NCBI GenBank assembly: GCA_018240425.1
Contig: JAFEFU010000018.1
Coordinates: 1 to 64,000 of the forward strand
Direction of reading: 5' to 3'
From: Pseudomonadota bacterium
GTDB taxonomy: Bacteria > Pseudomonadota > Alphaproteobacteria > Rhodobacterales > Rhodobacteraceae
Length of the DNA stretch: 64,000 nucleotides
Shown here: piece by piece, positions 7,533 to 17,298 of the stretch
Numbering within the stretch: the stretch's first letter is position 1
Layout of the letters: each line of letters opens with the position of its first letter
Notes under the pieces: generated by a model
Seen by the model: only the letters and a program-made list of their open reading frames with translations
Told to the model about the DNA's origin: nothing
Database searches by the model: none
Made by a program: the position numbers and the translations under genes

Positions 7533-8840
7533 ATGGTCACGGACCTGGGCAAATGGGCCAAGGACAAGGGCGTCAAGTACTTCATGGTGTCCTACACCGA
7601 CCTGTTCGGCGGCCAGCGCGCCAAGCTGGTTCCGGCGCAGGCAATCAACGACATGGCGGTTGACGGTGCGGGTTTTGCCGGGTTTGCCACCTGGCTTGAC
7701 CTGACGCCCGCCCACCCCGACATGATGGCGGTGCCGGACCCGTCCTCGGCGATCCAGTTGCCGTGGAAGAAGGAGGTCGCCTGGCTGGCCTCGAACTGCG
7801 TGATGGAGGGGCGCCCGGTCGCCCAGGCGCCGCGCAACGTCCTGCGCCATCTGGTCGACGAGGCCGCCAAGGAAGGCCTGCGCGTCAAGACCGGGGTCGA
7901 GCCGGAGTTCTTCCTGCTGACCCCCGAGGGCGACCAGATCTCGGACCCCTACGACAATGCGGAAAAGCCCTGCTACGACCAGCAGGCGGTGATGCGACGC
8001 TATGACGTGATCGCCGAGGTCTGCGACTACATGCTGGAGCTGGGCTGGGAGGCCTACCAGAACGACCACGAGGACGCGACCGGCCAGTTCGAGATGAACT
8101 GGAAGTACGACGACGTGCTTCAGACGGCCGACAAGCATTCCTTCTTCAAGTTCATGCTGAAGTCGATCGCCGAAAAGCACGGGATGCGCGCCTCGTTCAT
8201 GCCCAAGCCCTTCAAGGGCCTGACCGGATCGGGCTGCCACGCCCATATCTCGGTCTGGTCGCTGGACGGCGGCAAGAACGCCTTCGCCGACGACGACAAG
8301 GAGCTGGGCCTGTCCGAACAGGGACGCCATTTCCTGGGCGGCATCATGAAGCACGCCTCGGCGCTGGCCGCGATCTGCAACCCGACGGTCAACAGCTACA
8401 AGCGCATCAACGCGCCCCGCACCTCGTCGGGGGCGACCTGGGCGCCGAATTCGGTGACATGGACCGGCAACAACCGCACCCACATGGTGCGCGTCCCCGG
8501 CCCCGGCCGGTTCGAGCTGCGCCTGCCCGACGCCGCCGCCAACCCCTATCTGATGCAGGCGGTGATCGTCGCCGCCGGCCTTGACGGGGTGCGCACCAAG
8601 GCCGACCCCGGCCGTCGCTACGACATCGACATGTATCAGGCCGGCCATACGGTGAAGGGCGCGCCCAAGCTGCCGCTGAACCTTCTGGACGCCTTGCGCG
8701 AATACGACAAGGACAAGACCCTGAAGGCGATGATGGGCAACGACTTCTCGGCCGCCTTCCTGAAGCTGAAGCACAAGGAATGGGACAGCTATGTCTCGCA
8801 CTTCTCGCGGTGGGAGCGCGAGAACACGCTGGACATCTGA
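7533..8840 (+). CDS. gmaS: Gamma-glutamylmethylamide synthetase
   Basis: A 435-residue member of the glutamine synthetase superfamily (GlnT/GMAS branch). It ligates methylamine to glutamate with ATP, the entry step of the indirect methylamine pathway. Visible signatures are the metal/substrate motifs EPEFFLL, NDHEDATGQFE, the nucleotide region MPKPFKGLTGSGCHAHIS and NSYKRI. The adenylylated-Tyr loop of GlnA is absent. AGGGAG just upstream favours 7533 over the ATG at 7509. Its place directly after mgsABC supports GMAS rather than a nitrogen-assimilation glutamine synthetase; that gene is at 50194. Confidence 0.9.
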   Translation: MVTDLGKWAKDKGVKYFMVSYTDLFGGQRAKLVPAQAINDMAVDGAGFAGFATWLDLTPAHPDMMAVPDPSSAIQLPWKKEVAWLASNCVMEGRPVAQAPRNVLRHLVDEAAKEGLRVKTGVEPEFFLLTPEGDQISDPYDNAEKPCYDQQAVMRRYDVIAEVCDYMLELGWEAYQNDHEDATGQFEMNWKYDDVLQTADKHSFFKFMLKSIAEKHGMRASFMPKPFKGLTGSGCHAHISVWSLDGGKNAFADDDKELGLSEQGRHFLGGIMKHASALAAICNPTVNSYKRINAPRTSSGATWAPNSVTWTGNNRTHMVRVPGPGRFELRLPDAAANPYLMQAVIVAAGLDGVRTKADPGRRYDIDMYQAGHTVKGAPKLPLNLLDALREYDKDKTLKAMMGNDFSAAFLKLKHKEWDSYVSHFSRWERENTLDI

Positions 8841-8948
8841 TCCCGGGGCTTGCCGGCGCCGGGGTGCGGCCCCGGCCTTGCGAGGGGCGTTGACAGCGCC
8901 CCTTTCGCGCGCTTCCCTTGCCGCGCGGGGCCAGCGGAGAGCCAGACG

Positions 8949-9671
8949 ATGAGAGCGCGCGATGCCGGCGTGACGGCGCTGATGGCCGACCAGACGGTCG
9001 GTGCCACGGTGCGCGTGGTGGTCGAGACCATCCTCGCCCGCATCCGGTCCGAGGATTACGGCACCGACGAGCGCCTGCCCTCGGAACGCGCGCTCGCCGT
9101 CGAACTCGGGGTCGCGCGCAACACGGTGCGCGAGGCGCTGGACGTGCTGGAGACCTCGGGCGTCATCCGCCGGCGCGCCGGTTCGGGCAGCTTCGTCACC
9201 GGCCTCGGCGAACTCGAGGAGCCCGCACCCGGCGAGGCCGCATCGGAAACCGGCCCGCTCGACCTTCAGGTGATGCGCGGCATCCTCGAGCCGGAAATGG
9301 TGCGTCTGGCCATCGTCAACATGTCGCCGCGCCGGATCGAGGATCTGGGCCGCACGCTGTCCGAGATGGAGAATGTCCAGACCGACGCCAACCGCTTTGC
9401 CCGGCTCGAGGACGAGTTCCACCGCCAGCTGGCGGAAGGGACCGGCAATCCCCTGCTGATCGCCTGCTACGCGCTGATCCTAGAGACGCGCCGCCAGAGC
9501 TTTCGCGCCGCCCTGAACCGCAGGCACCTGACACCCAACCGGATCCAGGATTTCCAGCGCCGCTACAACCAGCTGTTCAACGCCATCGCCGCCCGCGACA
9601 TCGAGACCGCCGCCGAATACATGAAGCTGCAACTGACAGAAGAGCAGAAGATCCTCCTCCACCAGGACTGA
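8949..9671 (+). CDS. FadR/GntR-family regulator (FCD type)
   Basis: About 240 residues. The N-terminal winged helix-turn-helix ([24 protein letters not shown], residues roughly 40-63, with wing GSGSF) is of GntR type. The C-terminal half is an all-helical FCD ligand domain with the metal-binding D/H pattern (DEFHRQLA). The start at 8949 is chosen from GGAGAG upstream; an open frame reaches back to 8850. It lies 108 bases after gmaS on the same strand and probably controls this locus. The ligand is unknown; GMA, N-methylglutamate or a related acid are candidates. Confidence 0.85.
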   Translation: MRARDAGVTALMADQTVGATVRVVVETILARIRSEDYGTDERLPSERALAVELGVARNTVREALDVLETSGVIRRRAGSGSFVTGLGELEEPAPGEAASETGPLDLQVMRGILEPEMVRLAIVNMSPRRIEDLGRTLSEMENVQTDANRFARLEDEFHRQLAEGTGNPLLIACYALILETRRQSFRAALNRRHLTPNRIQDFQRRYNQLFNAIAARDIETAAEYMKLQLTEEQKILLHQD

Positions 9672-9697
9672 CGCCCCGCCCTGCCCTCCCGGCGGCG

Positions 9698-10954
9698 TCA
9701 GCGCTGGCGCTGGTGCCACATCTGGCCAAGGCCCCGCATCTCGGCCCGAAGGCGGTCGCCGTTGCGCGCGAGCCAGCCGCGGATCGAACCGAAGGCGACG
9801 ATGCGGGCCTTGCCCCCCTCGATCCGCACCACCGGCCAGTCGCCGATCAGCGCGTTGTCGATCCCGAACAGATCCTGCCCGCCCCAGTCGGCCTCGCCGA
9901 ACACCGTCTCGACCCGGCCCGAGCGCTTCATCGCCGCCAGGACCGAGACGGGGGCGATGCCCCCCGCGCTTTCCACCGCCGAATGCCACAGGTCGAGTGC
10001 CGCGACATACTCCCAGCTGACCGCCGACCAGCTGCCGGGAAAGCGGCGGTTGTACTCTTGCCAGAAGGCGGCGGGCCGGTTGAAGAAGAACGCCCGCTCA
10101 CGCAGCGCCGGGTCGTCGAAATCGGGGAACTGGAACAGGAAGCCCTCCATGAAGGCCTGCGAGGTGCGCGCGATCAGGCGCGGGTAATTGTCGGCGGTGC
10201 AACTGACGATCTGGCCGCGGAAACCGGCCTGATGGGCGGCCTCGGTCAGGGCGTGGACCATCGGCTCGTAGCTCGTGCACCAGCACAGGATGTCGGGGCC
10301 GGGCGCCAGCATCGCCGCCACCATCGCCTCGGCGCCGGTCTCGTCGGGGCGATAGCGCACCTCGTGAACGGCGGCGATCCCCGCCGCCGCGAAGGCCGCC
10401 CGATAGGTGGCGAGCGACGGCAGGCCCAGGGCGTCCATCTGGCTGCAGAGCGCCACGCGCCGCAGCCCGGGGCGCGCCGCGGCCAGCCACTCGACCGCCG
10501 TGACATTGTAGAGCGGATGGATCTCGGATGGCGCGATCAGATAGGGCGTGTCGGGCGAGAGGTCCGACGGCAGGAGCGTCGCGGTCAGGATCTTCTGGTC
10601 GGTCAGGTAGCGCACGACCGGGCGCAGCGTGTCGCCGCCAAGCGTCAGGAGAAAGCGCACGCCCTGGTCCTGCACCAGCCAGCGCGCCCCCCGCACCGCC
10701 TGCACCGGGTCCGCCCCGCTGTCGACCTCGACCAGTTCGACCGGGTGGCGGCGGCCGCCGATGAACAGGCCGCCGGCATGGTTGATCCAGTCCACCCAGA
10801 TGCGGCATCCCATCGCCCCGGGCAGGCCCCAGCTTTGCGCCGGGCCGCTGAGCGGCGCCAGAAAGCCGATGCGGACCGGCTCGGCGACGCCGATATCGAA
10901 TCGCCTGAGCCTGCCCGAGACGGCAAGATTCAGCGCAAAACTGCCGCCGCTCAT
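9698..10954 (-). CDS. Substrate-binding-like protein (urea/amide type), no signal peptide
   Basis: A 418-residue protein of the type I periplasmic-binding fold, close to the urea/short-chain-amide/branched-chain amino acid binding family ([17 protein letters not shown] at residues 30-47, then WINHAGG and [12 protein letters not shown]). Its first 30 residues ([19 protein letters not shown]) show no hydrophobic signal segment. No ABC permease or ATPase gene is nearby. The start at 10954 has GGAGG 5 bases upstream; a TTG at 10969 would not add a signal either. This resembles cytoplasmic sensors such as AmiC more than a transport component. It is divergent from tmm and convergent with the GntR gene. 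Confidence 0.7.
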   Translation of the reverse strand: MSGGSFALNLAVSGRLRRFDIGVAEPVRIGFLAPLSGPAQSWGLPGAMGCRIWVDWINHAGGLFIGGRRHPVELVEVDSGADPVQAVRGARWLVQDQGVRFLLTLGGDTLRPVVRYLTDQKILTATLLPSDLSPDTPYLIAPSEIHPLYNVTAVEWLAAARPGLRRVALCSQMDALGLPSLATYRAAFAAAGIAAVHEVRYRPDETGAEAMVAAMLAPGPDILCWCTSYEPMVHALTEAAHQAGFRGQIVSCTADNYPRLIARTSQAFMEGFLFQFPDFDDPALRERAFFFNRPAAFWQEYNRRFPGSWSAVSWEYVAALDLWHSAVESAGGIAPVSVLAAMKRSGRVETVFGEADWGGQDLFGIDNALIGDWPVVRIEGGKARIVAFGSIRGWLARNGDRLRAEMRGLGQMWHQRQR

Positions 10955-11032
10955 GGTGGACCTCCACAAAGTCCTGTCATTCCCGACACTTCCGCCCGGC
11001 CCTCACAGCGATATTACCAAGATGCAAAATTA

Positions 11033-11061
11033 TTGACATACGGGCAACCAGGCCGCTTAAT
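11033..11061 (+). promoter_or_regulatory. Near-consensus sigma-70 promoter for tmm
   Basis: A perfect -35 TTGACA at 11033-11038 and a -10 CTTAAT at 11056-11061 are separated by 17 bases. Transcription would begin about 50 bases before tmm. The hexamer AACCAG occurs at 11046-11051 between the boxes and again at 11069-11074 and 11078-11083 downstream, which may reflect a regulator site. Confidence 0.6.
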
Positions 11062-11122
11062 TGGTCCAAACCAGAAGAACCAGTTTCGCAAAACCGGTAT
11101 AGACCAGCGGGAGCCAGTCCAC

Positions 11123-12466
11123 ATGAAAAAACGCATCGCCATCATCGGCGCCGGTCCCTCGGGTCTGGCGCAGTTGCGCGCCTTCCAGTCGGCCAAGCAG
11201 AAGGGTGCCGACATCCCCGAGATCGTCTGCTTCGAGAAGCAATCCAACTGGGGCGGTCTGTGGAACTACACCTGGCGCACCGGACTGGATGAATATGGCG
11301 AGCCGGTTCATGGGTCGATGTATCGCTACCTCTGGTCGAACGGCCCCAAGGAAGGCCTTGAATTCGCGGATTATTCCTTCGAGGAACATTTCGGCAAGCA
11401 GATCGCCAGCTATCCGCCGCGCGCCGTCCTTTTTGACTATATCGAAGGGCGGGTGAAGAAGGCCGGCGTGCGCGACTGGATCCGGTTCTCGACCGCGGTG
11501 CGCAATGTCAGCTACGACATCGACCGCGCCAAGTTCACCGTGACCGTGAAGGATCTGCCCAAGGACTACATGTATTCCGAGGAGTTCGATCACGTCATCG
11601 TCGCCTCGGGCCACTTCTCGACCCCGAATGTGCCCGAGTTCCAGGGCATGGCCTCGTTCAACGGCCGGGTGTTGCACGCCCACGACTTCCGCGACGCGCG
11701 CGAATTCGCCGGCCAGGACATCCTGATCGTCGGCACCTCCTACTCGGCCGAGGACATCGGCTCGCAATGCTGGAAATACGGCTGCAAGTCGGTGACGGTC
11801 AGCTACCGCACCGCGCCGATGGGCTTCAAGTGGCCGTCGAACTGGAAGGAAGTGCCGATCATCACCAAGCTTGAAGGCAAGACCGCGACCTTCAAGGACG
11901 GAACCACCGCCAACGCCGACGCGCTGATCCTGTGCACCGGCTACCAGCACCATTTCCCCTTCCTGCCGGACGAGCTGCGCCTCAAGACCCGCAACCGCCT
12001 GGCCGCCGCCGATCTCTACAAGGGTGTGGCCTACGTTCATAACCCGCGGCTCTTCTATCTGGGGATGCAGGACCAGTGGTTCACCTTCAACATGTTCGAC
12101 GCCCAGGCCTGGTGGGTCAGGGATGCGATCATGGGCCGGATCGCCATTCCCGCCGACAAGAAGGTGCTGCTGAAGGATGTGACCGACCGGGTGGCGGGCG
12201 AGGACGCGGGCGCCGATGCCCACGACGCGATCCACTACCAGGGCGAATATGTGAAGGAACTGATCGCCGAGACCGACTATCCGTCGTTCGATGTCGATGG
12301 CGCCTGCGAGGCCTTCTTCGAATGGAAAGAGCACAAGAAGAAGGACATCATGGGCTTCCGCAACAATGCCTACAAGTCGGTCATCACCGGCACGATGGCG
12401 CCCATGCACCATACGCCGTGGAAGGACGCCCTCGACGACAGCATGGAATCCTACCTCAGAAACTGA
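11123..12466 (+). CDS. tmm: Trimethylamine monooxygenase
   Basis: A 447-residue flavin monooxygenase that oxidises TMA to TMAO with NADPH and oxygen. The FAD site GAGPSG is at residues 9-14, the FMO identifying motif F-x-G-x3-H-x3-F spans 179-189, and the NADPH site GTSYSAE is at 204-210. Tyr207 falls at the position known as important in bacterial Tmm, and the length matches the family. The N-terminal region ([16 protein letters not shown]) is characteristic of the Tmm branch and not of Baeyer-Villiger enzymes. Its own promoter and a strong terminator make it a single-gene unit. The TMAO demethylase gene is not in the window. Confidence 0.93.
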   Translation: MKKRIAIIGAGPSGLAQLRAFQSAKQKGADIPEIVCFEKQSNWGGLWNYTWRTGLDEYGEPVHGSMYRYLWSNGPKEGLEFADYSFEEHFGKQIASYPPRAVLFDYIEGRVKKAGVRDWIRFSTAVRNVSYDIDRAKFTVTVKDLPKDYMYSEEFDHVIVASGHFSTPNVPEFQGMASFNGRVLHAHDFRDAREFAGQDILIVGTSYSAEDIGSQCWKYGCKSVTVSYRTAPMGFKWPSNWKEVPIITKLEGKTATFKDGTTANADALILCTGYQHHFPFLPDELRLKTRNRLAAADLYKGVAYVHNPRLFYLGMQDQWFTFNMFDAQAWWVRDAIMGRIAIPADKKVLLKDVTDRVAGEDAGADAHDAIHYQGEYVKELIAETDYPSFDVDGACEAFFEWKEHKKKDIMGFRNNAYKSVITGTMAPMHHTPWKDALDDSMESYLRN

Positions 12467-12488
12467 CCCCCAGCACCTGAGGAAAACT

Positions 12489-12517
12489 GCGCCGGGCTTG
12501 CCCGGCGCTTCTTTTTT
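12489..12517 (+). terminator. Intrinsic terminator after tmm
   Basis: The inverted arms gcgccgggc and gcccggcgc (12489-12508) are followed by ttctttttt. It sits 22 bases after the tmm stop. Confidence 0.85.
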
Positions 12518-12554
12518 GGGCACGCGACGGCCGATCAAGCCCACCAAGAAAGGC

Positions 12555-12585
12555 GAAAGGCGCCGGGAGCTAATCGGCGCCTTTC
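12555..12585 (-). terminator. Stem-loop at the end of the ppc operon
   Basis: Ten-base arms gaaaggcgcc and ggcgcctttc flank an 11-base loop. On the minus strand the stem is followed by a pyrimidine-rich tract (gcctttctt). It lies between convergent tmm and ppc and may work in both directions. Confidence 0.55.
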
Positions 12586-12637
12586 TCCTTCCGGGACTCG
12601 TGTTTGGCCCTGAGACCCCGAAGGTTTTCCTGTCCCC

Positions 12638-15331
12638 TCAGCCGGTCCAGCCGAGGCCGGCGGCGATGCAGTTCATGGATTGCAGAAGCGGGACCATTGC
12701 CGCCTCGGTGCGCGGCCCGCCCCGCAGGCTGTGCAGGAGATCGACCTGAAGGTCGTTGATCCGGTCGAGATGGGCGCGCACCCGTTCGAACCTCTCGCGA
12801 AACATCGGAAAGCGCTCGGCCAGCGAGGTCTGGCCGGTGATCGACAGGATCGCCGCGCGGGTCAGCGCATGTTCGGCCCGCAGCCGCCCGAGCACCGCCT
12901 CGCGGACGGTGCCGTCGCGGACCAGCGAGGCATAGCGCGCCGCGATGGCGAGGTCGGACTGAAAGAGCGACTTCTCGACCTCGTCGGTGATCAGGCGGAA
13001 AAGGCGCGAGGTCTCGAACATCTCGCGCAGGAGTGCCGCCCCCTCGACGCCGCGGACCTGCATGAACGAGGCCGCCGCCGAGCCAAAGCCATACCAGCCC
13101 GACAGAAGGTGGCGGTTCTGCGACCAGGCAAAGACCCAGGGGATCGCCCGCAGGTCGTCGAGCGTCGCCGCCCCCGACCGCCGCGCCGGGCGCGAACCGA
13201 TGCGCAGCGCCGACATTTCCTCGACCGGGCTGGCCTCCTGGAAATAGGTCACGAAGCCCGGAACCGCCACCAGTCCGGCGTAGGCGGCCTGCGACATCCC
13301 CGAAAGGGCCTCCATCGCCTCGGCATGATCGGGGCGGGGGATCGCCCTGCCCTCGCCGCCCGCCGTGTGCAGAAGGACCGACGAGGCCAGAAGTTCCAGA
13401 TGGGTCAGCGCCGTGCCGCGATTGGCATAGCGGGCGGAAACGACCTCGCCCTGTTCGGTCAGGCGCAGGCGGCCGCCGACGGTGCCCTGGGGCTGGGCGG
13501 CGATGGCCCGTTCGGTGGGGGCACCCCCCCGGCTGGCCGAGCCGCCGCGGCCGTGGAAGAAGCTGACCGCAAGGCCCAGCTCCGCCATGCGCGCCGTGAT
13601 CCGCCGCTGCGCCTTGTCAAGCTCCCAGGTCGAGCAGAAGAAGCCGCCGTCCTTGTTGGAATCCGAATAGCCGAGCATCACCTCGACATGGCCCTTGCGC
13701 TCGCGGATGGCGGCGCGGGCCGGGCCGGTCTGCACATAGGCGGCCAGGATCTCCGGCCCGGCGCGCAGGTCCGCGATGGTCTCGAACAGGGGCACGACGT
13801 TCAGGGGCAGCGCCAGTTCCGGCGTGGTCCCCGTCCCCGCCAGCGCCCGCCGGGCAAGGGCATGGACAGCCAGCAGGTCGGCGGGCGAGCGGGTCATCGA
13901 CACGATGAAAGGGCCGAAGGCCTGTTCGTCCTGCCCGGCCACCTGCGCCTGCATCAGCCGCAGCAGGCGGATCAGATCGCCCGAGGCGGGCGCAAGCACG
14001 CCGGGATCGACGGGCGACGCGGGGGCGGCCAGCTCCTCGTCCAGCCGCGCGGCCCACTCCGGGCTGCCCGCCGGGGGTGCGCCATCGCCCCAGATCTGCG
14101 CGAGCGCGGCATTTATGGTGGCAGAGTTCTGACGGATATCAAGGGCATAGCTGCGAAAGCCGAACACTTCGGCCCGCAGCCGCAAGGGGCGCAGATATTG
14201 CAGCGCCAGCCCGCCCGCGCCGCAGTCGCGCAGCGCCTCCTCGACCGTCGCCAGATCGCGGATCAGCCGATAGGGCGCGTCATAGCCGCCCTGCCCCTCG
14301 ATGGTCGCGGCGATGCGGCCGGCAATGGCCGACAGGGCCTGGCGGAAGACCTCGCCGGGATTGCGGCGGGCGAGTGCCGGGTCGCCGGCGGCAAGGGCCT
14401 CGAGCCGGGCGGTGGTGGCCGGCGGAATCCGCGCGATCCGCGCCGAGACCGAGAGGCGCTGCGCCGCGGTCCTCACCCCGTCGAGGTGCCAGGCCAGCGC
14501 CGCCTGCCGCCCGGCCGCGATCGCGCGGGCGGTCACGTCGGCGGTGACGTTGGGGTTTCCGTCGCGGTCGCCGCCGATCCAGCTGTGGAAGGCGATGCAG
14601 GGTCGCGCGTCCTCGCCCCACGCATCGGGGAAGACCAGGGCGCGGGCGTCGGTGAACTGTTCGTAAAGCTGGGGGACGGCGTCGAAGATCGCGTCGCGGA
14701 AGAATTGCAGGCCCCAGGCGATCTCGTCGTCGAGGCTCGGGCGTTCGAGGCGCAACTCGCCGGTCAGCCACAGAAGGTCGATCTCGTTGCGAACCTCGTC
14801 AACCAGACGGAAACGCTCGCGCGGGGTCCAGCGCTGTGTCTCCAGTTCGACCAGGCGCCGGTAGATGCGTCGGTGAATCTCGAGGATGGTGACTCGCTTG
14901 GCCTCGGTCGGGTGGGCGGTCAGTGTGGGCGCGACGGTCAGCCGCGCCAGCGCGGCCTCGATCTCGGGCCGGGGGACATCCGCCCCGGCCAGCCGCTCGA
15001 ACGCCATCGCGAAACTGCCCGGAACCGCCGAGGGGCCGATCTCGGCCTCGGTGCGCCTGCGGCTGCGCATGGCGCTGTTTTCCTCTGCGATCTTCAGCAG
15101 TTGGAAGAAGATGTTCAGGGCCTGGAGATAGGGAACCGCTTCCGATCCCGAGGGGATCGGATCGGCCGCCCCCATGCGCAGCCAGCGCGCCACCGAAGGC
15201 GCCCGCGCCGCCACCACCGACAGGAGAAGGCGGATGAGGCCGGCGCGCAGATCCTCGCCCGCGCCTTCGGGAAGCAGGCTGTCCAGACCCGGTTCGGCAG
15301 CCGGCGGGGCCTGGATCGCGCGGGACATCAT
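12638..15331 (-). CDS. ppc: Phosphoenolpyruvate carboxylase
   Basis: An 897-residue carboxylase that converts PEP and bicarbonate to oxaloacetate. Diagnostic motifs are LTAHPTEAKR around the catalytic His, GGDRDGNPNVT, the PEP-site GYSDSNKDGG and FHGRGGSASRGG, and the C-terminal TGQT region. In the serine cycle it provides the CO2-fixing step between PEP and malate. The start MMSR overlaps the hpr stop by ATGA (15328-15331). It is the last gene of the sga-mtkA-mtkB-hpr-ppc operon. The grouping with mtkAB indicates a role in C1 assimilation rather than simple anaplerosis. Confidence 0.95.
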   Translation of the reverse strand: MMSRAIQAPPAAEPGLDSLLPEGAGEDLRAGLIRLLLSVVAARAPSVARWLRMGAADPIPSGSEAVPYLQALNIFFQLLKIAEENSAMRSRRRTEAEIGPSAVPGSFAMAFERLAGADVPRPEIEAALARLTVAPTLTAHPTEAKRVTILEIHRRIYRRLVELETQRWTPRERFRLVDEVRNEIDLLWLTGELRLERPSLDDEIAWGLQFFRDAIFDAVPQLYEQFTDARALVFPDAWGEDARPCIAFHSWIGGDRDGNPNVTADVTARAIAAGRQAALAWHLDGVRTAAQRLSVSARIARIPPATTARLEALAAGDPALARRNPGEVFRQALSAIAGRIAATIEGQGGYDAPYRLIRDLATVEEALRDCGAGGLALQYLRPLRLRAEVFGFRSYALDIRQNSATINAALAQIWGDGAPPAGSPEWAARLDEELAAPASPVDPGVLAPASGDLIRLLRLMQAQVAGQDEQAFGPFIVSMTRSPADLLAVHALARRALAGTGTTPELALPLNVVPLFETIADLRAGPEILAAYVQTGPARAAIRERKGHVEVMLGYSDSNKDGGFFCSTWELDKAQRRITARMAELGLAVSFFHGRGGSASRGGAPTERAIAAQPQGTVGGRLRLTEQGEVVSARYANRGTALTHLELLASSVLLHTAGGEGRAIPRPDHAEAMEALSGMSQAAYAGLVAVPGFVTYFQEASPVEEMSALRIGSRPARRSGAATLDDLRAIPWVFAWSQNRHLLSGWYGFGSAAASFMQVRGVEGAALLREMFETSRLFRLITDEVEKSLFQSDLAIAARYASLVRDGTVREAVLGRLRAEHALTRAAILSITGQTSLAERFPMFRERFERVRAHLDRINDLQVDLLHSLRGGPRTEAAMVPLLQSMNCIAAGLGWTG

Positions 15332-16299
15332 GCCACCCGGTCCGCGGGCGGCTGGCCGTCGAAAAAGGCCACGACATTGTCCATCACGCGGAAACCCATC
15401 GCCTCGCGCGTCGTCCGGGTCGCCGATCCGAGATGGGGCAACATGACCAGGCTGGGGCAGTCCAGAAGGGCGGGCGTGATCGCCGGTTCGCGCTCGAACA
15501 CGTCAAGCCCGGCGCCGCCGATCCGGCGGGCGGCAAGGGCTGCGGCCAGCGCGGCCTCGTCCACCACCTCGCCGCGCGCGGTGTTGATGAGGAAGGCGTC
15601 GGGGCGCATCAGCCCCAGCCGTCCGGCGTTGATCAGATGGCGGTTCGCCGCGCCCCCCGGGCAATGGAGCGACACGAAATCGCACTGGGGCAGAAGATCC
15701 TCGACCGAGGCCACCTGGGTGGCGCCATAGTGGGCCAGGACCGCCGGCGCCACCGCCGAGCGGTTCTGGACCAGAATCTTCATGCCAAAGCCGAAATGCG
15801 CCCGGTGCGCCATCGCCTGTCCGATGCGGCCAAAGCCGATGATGCCGAGCGCCGCGCCCGAAACCTTGGTGCCGATCATGTGGGTCGGCCGCCAGCCGGA
15901 CCATTCGCCGCCGCGCAACTCGCGCTCACCCTCGCCCGCCCGGCGCGCGACCATCAGCATCAGGGTCATGGCGATGTCGGCGGTGCACTCCGAAAGGACA
16001 TCCGGGGTGTTGGTCACGATCATGCCGTGCCGTTTGGCGCTGTCCACGTCGATATGGGAGAAGCCCACCCCGAAGTTGCCGAGGATCTTCGTGCGCGGGT
16101 TGTCGACGGCGAAGGCCTCGGGGCCGAGCTTGTCGGTGACGGTCGGGCAGATGGCGTCGAACTCGCGGAAGGCGGCGCGGAAGTCCTCGGCGCTCATCGG
16201 CCGGTCGCCCTCGTTGAGCACCAGATCGAAACGGTCGGCGAGCTGCCGTTCGACGGCTTCGGGCCAGCGGCGGGTGGTCAGGATCCTGGGTCTGGGCAT
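15328..16299 (-). CDS. hpr: Hydroxypyruvate reductase (D-2-hydroxyacid dehydrogenase)
   Basis: A 323-residue NAD(P)-dependent D-2-hydroxyacid dehydrogenase. The nucleotide-binding motif GFGRIGQAMA, the catalytic Arg in INTARGEVVDE and the catalytic His in LPHLGSAT are present. In this operon it should reduce hydroxypyruvate, formed by the Sga aminotransferase, to D-glycerate for Gck. The start at 16299 (MPRPRILTT) follows an AGAAGGA site; an open frame reaches 16350 without support. Sequence alone would also fit glyoxylate reductase, and the neighbours decide. Confidence 0.88.
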   Translation of the reverse strand: MPRPRILTTRRWPEAVERQLADRFDLVLNEGDRPMSAEDFRAAFREFDAICPTVTDKLGPEAFAVDNPRTKILGNFGVGFSHIDVDSAKRHGMIVTNTPDVLSECTADIAMTLMLMVARRAGEGERELRGGEWSGWRPTHMIGTKVSGAALGIIGFGRIGQAMAHRAHFGFGMKILVQNRSAVAPAVLAHYGATQVASVEDLLPQCDFVSLHCPGGAANRHLINAGRLGLMRPDAFLINTARGEVVDEAALAAALAARRIGGAGLDVFEREPAITPALLDCPSLVMLPHLGSATRTTREAMGFRVMDNVVAFFDGQPPADRVA

Positions 16300-16404
16300 G
16301 GCGGGACCGTCCTTCTGTGGGAATGCCTGCGTATGGATGACGTATGGCACACGACAGGCCTTCGCGCCCGCCCGGAAAACGGCCCCGGGCGGGCGCGGCG
16401 GGGG

Positions 16405-17298
16405 TCAGGCCGCCTTCTTCTTCATCACCCGGGCGATGGTCTCGCCGATGACCGAGGGGTTCTCGGCCACGGTCACGCCGGCACCCGAGAGGATCTCGAC
16501 CTTTTCCGATGCGCTTTCGCCGAAGGCCGAGATGATCGCCCCGGCATGGCCCATCGTGCGCCCCTTGGGCGCGGTCAGGCCGGCGATGTAGGCGATCACG
16601 GGCTTGGTCATGTGGTTCTGGATATAGGCGGCGGCCTCGGCCTCTTGCGGGCCGCCGATCTCGCCGATCAGGCAGACGACATGGGTTTCGGGATCGGACT
16701 CGAAGGCTTCGAGGATGTCGCGGAACGACGAGCCGTTGATCGGATCGCCGCCGATGCCGACCGAGGTCGAGACGCCGATGCCCAGATCCTTCAGCTGCTG
16801 GGCCGCCTCATACCCCAGCGTGCCCGACCGGCCGACGATGCCCACGTTGCCCGGCAGGTAGATGTGGCCGGGCATGATGCCCAGAAGCGCCTTGCCGGGC
16901 GAGATGGTGCCCGCGCAGTTCGGCCCGGTCAGCACCATGCGGCGTTCCTTGGGGTAGCGCAGCATGTAGCGTTTCACCTGGATCATGTCCTGGGCGGGGA
17001 TGCCGTCGGTGATGCAGACGCAATAGCGGATGCCGCCATCGGCCGCTTCCATGATCGAATCCGCGGCGAAGGGCGGCGGCACGAACACCAGGCTGGCGTC
17101 GGCGCCGGTGGCCTCGACCGCCTCCTTGACCGTGTTGAAGACCGGCACGCCGAACACCTGCTCGCCCCCCTTGCCGGGGACGACGCCGCCGACGACATTG
17201 GTGCCGTAGTCGAGCATTTCCTTGGTATGGAACTGGGCCATGCGCCCGGTGATGCCCTGGACGATGACGCGGCTTTCGCGGTTGATGAAGATGCTCAT
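16405..17298 (-). CDS. mtkB: Malate-CoA ligase (malate thiokinase) alpha subunit
   Basis: A 297-residue protein of the succinyl-CoA synthetase alpha family. It has the CoA-binding Rossmann N-terminus ([14 protein letters not shown]) and the phosphohistidine loop GHAGAI near residue 250. With MtkA it converts malate, CoA and ATP to malyl-CoA, the substrate of the Mcl lyase encoded nearby. Assignment as malate rather than succinate ligase rests on the serine-cycle neighbours and on MtkA similarity. It overlaps mtkA by four bases (17295-17298). Confidence 0.88.
   Translation of the reverse strand: MSIFINRESRVIVQGITGRMAQFHTKEMLDYGTNVVGGVVPGKGGEQVFGVPVFNTVKEAVEATGADASLVFVPPPFAADSIMEAADGGIRYCVCITDGIPAQDMIQVKRYMLRYPKERRMVLTGPNCAGTISPGKALLGIMPGHIYLPGNVGIVGRSGTLGYEAAQQLKDLGIGVSTSVGIGGDPINGSSFRDILEAFESDPETHVVCLIGEIGGPQEAEAAAYIQNHMTKPVIAYIAGLTAPKGRTMGHAGAIISAFGESASEKVEILSGAGVTVAENPSVIGETIARVMKKKAA

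Noticed and set aside
7533..8840. Ordinary glutamine synthetase
   Set aside because: It lacks the adenylylation loop and is in an operon with mgsABC; a proper glnA with glnB is at 50194.
8918..12466. A single open frame joining the regulator, the binding-protein region and tmm
   Set aside because: Only the part from 11123 is a recognisable protein (Tmm). The upstream part is out of frame with the real genes.
12680..15730. Long plus-strand frame opposite ppc
   Set aside because: It is the antisense shadow of ppc, which has all family motifs.
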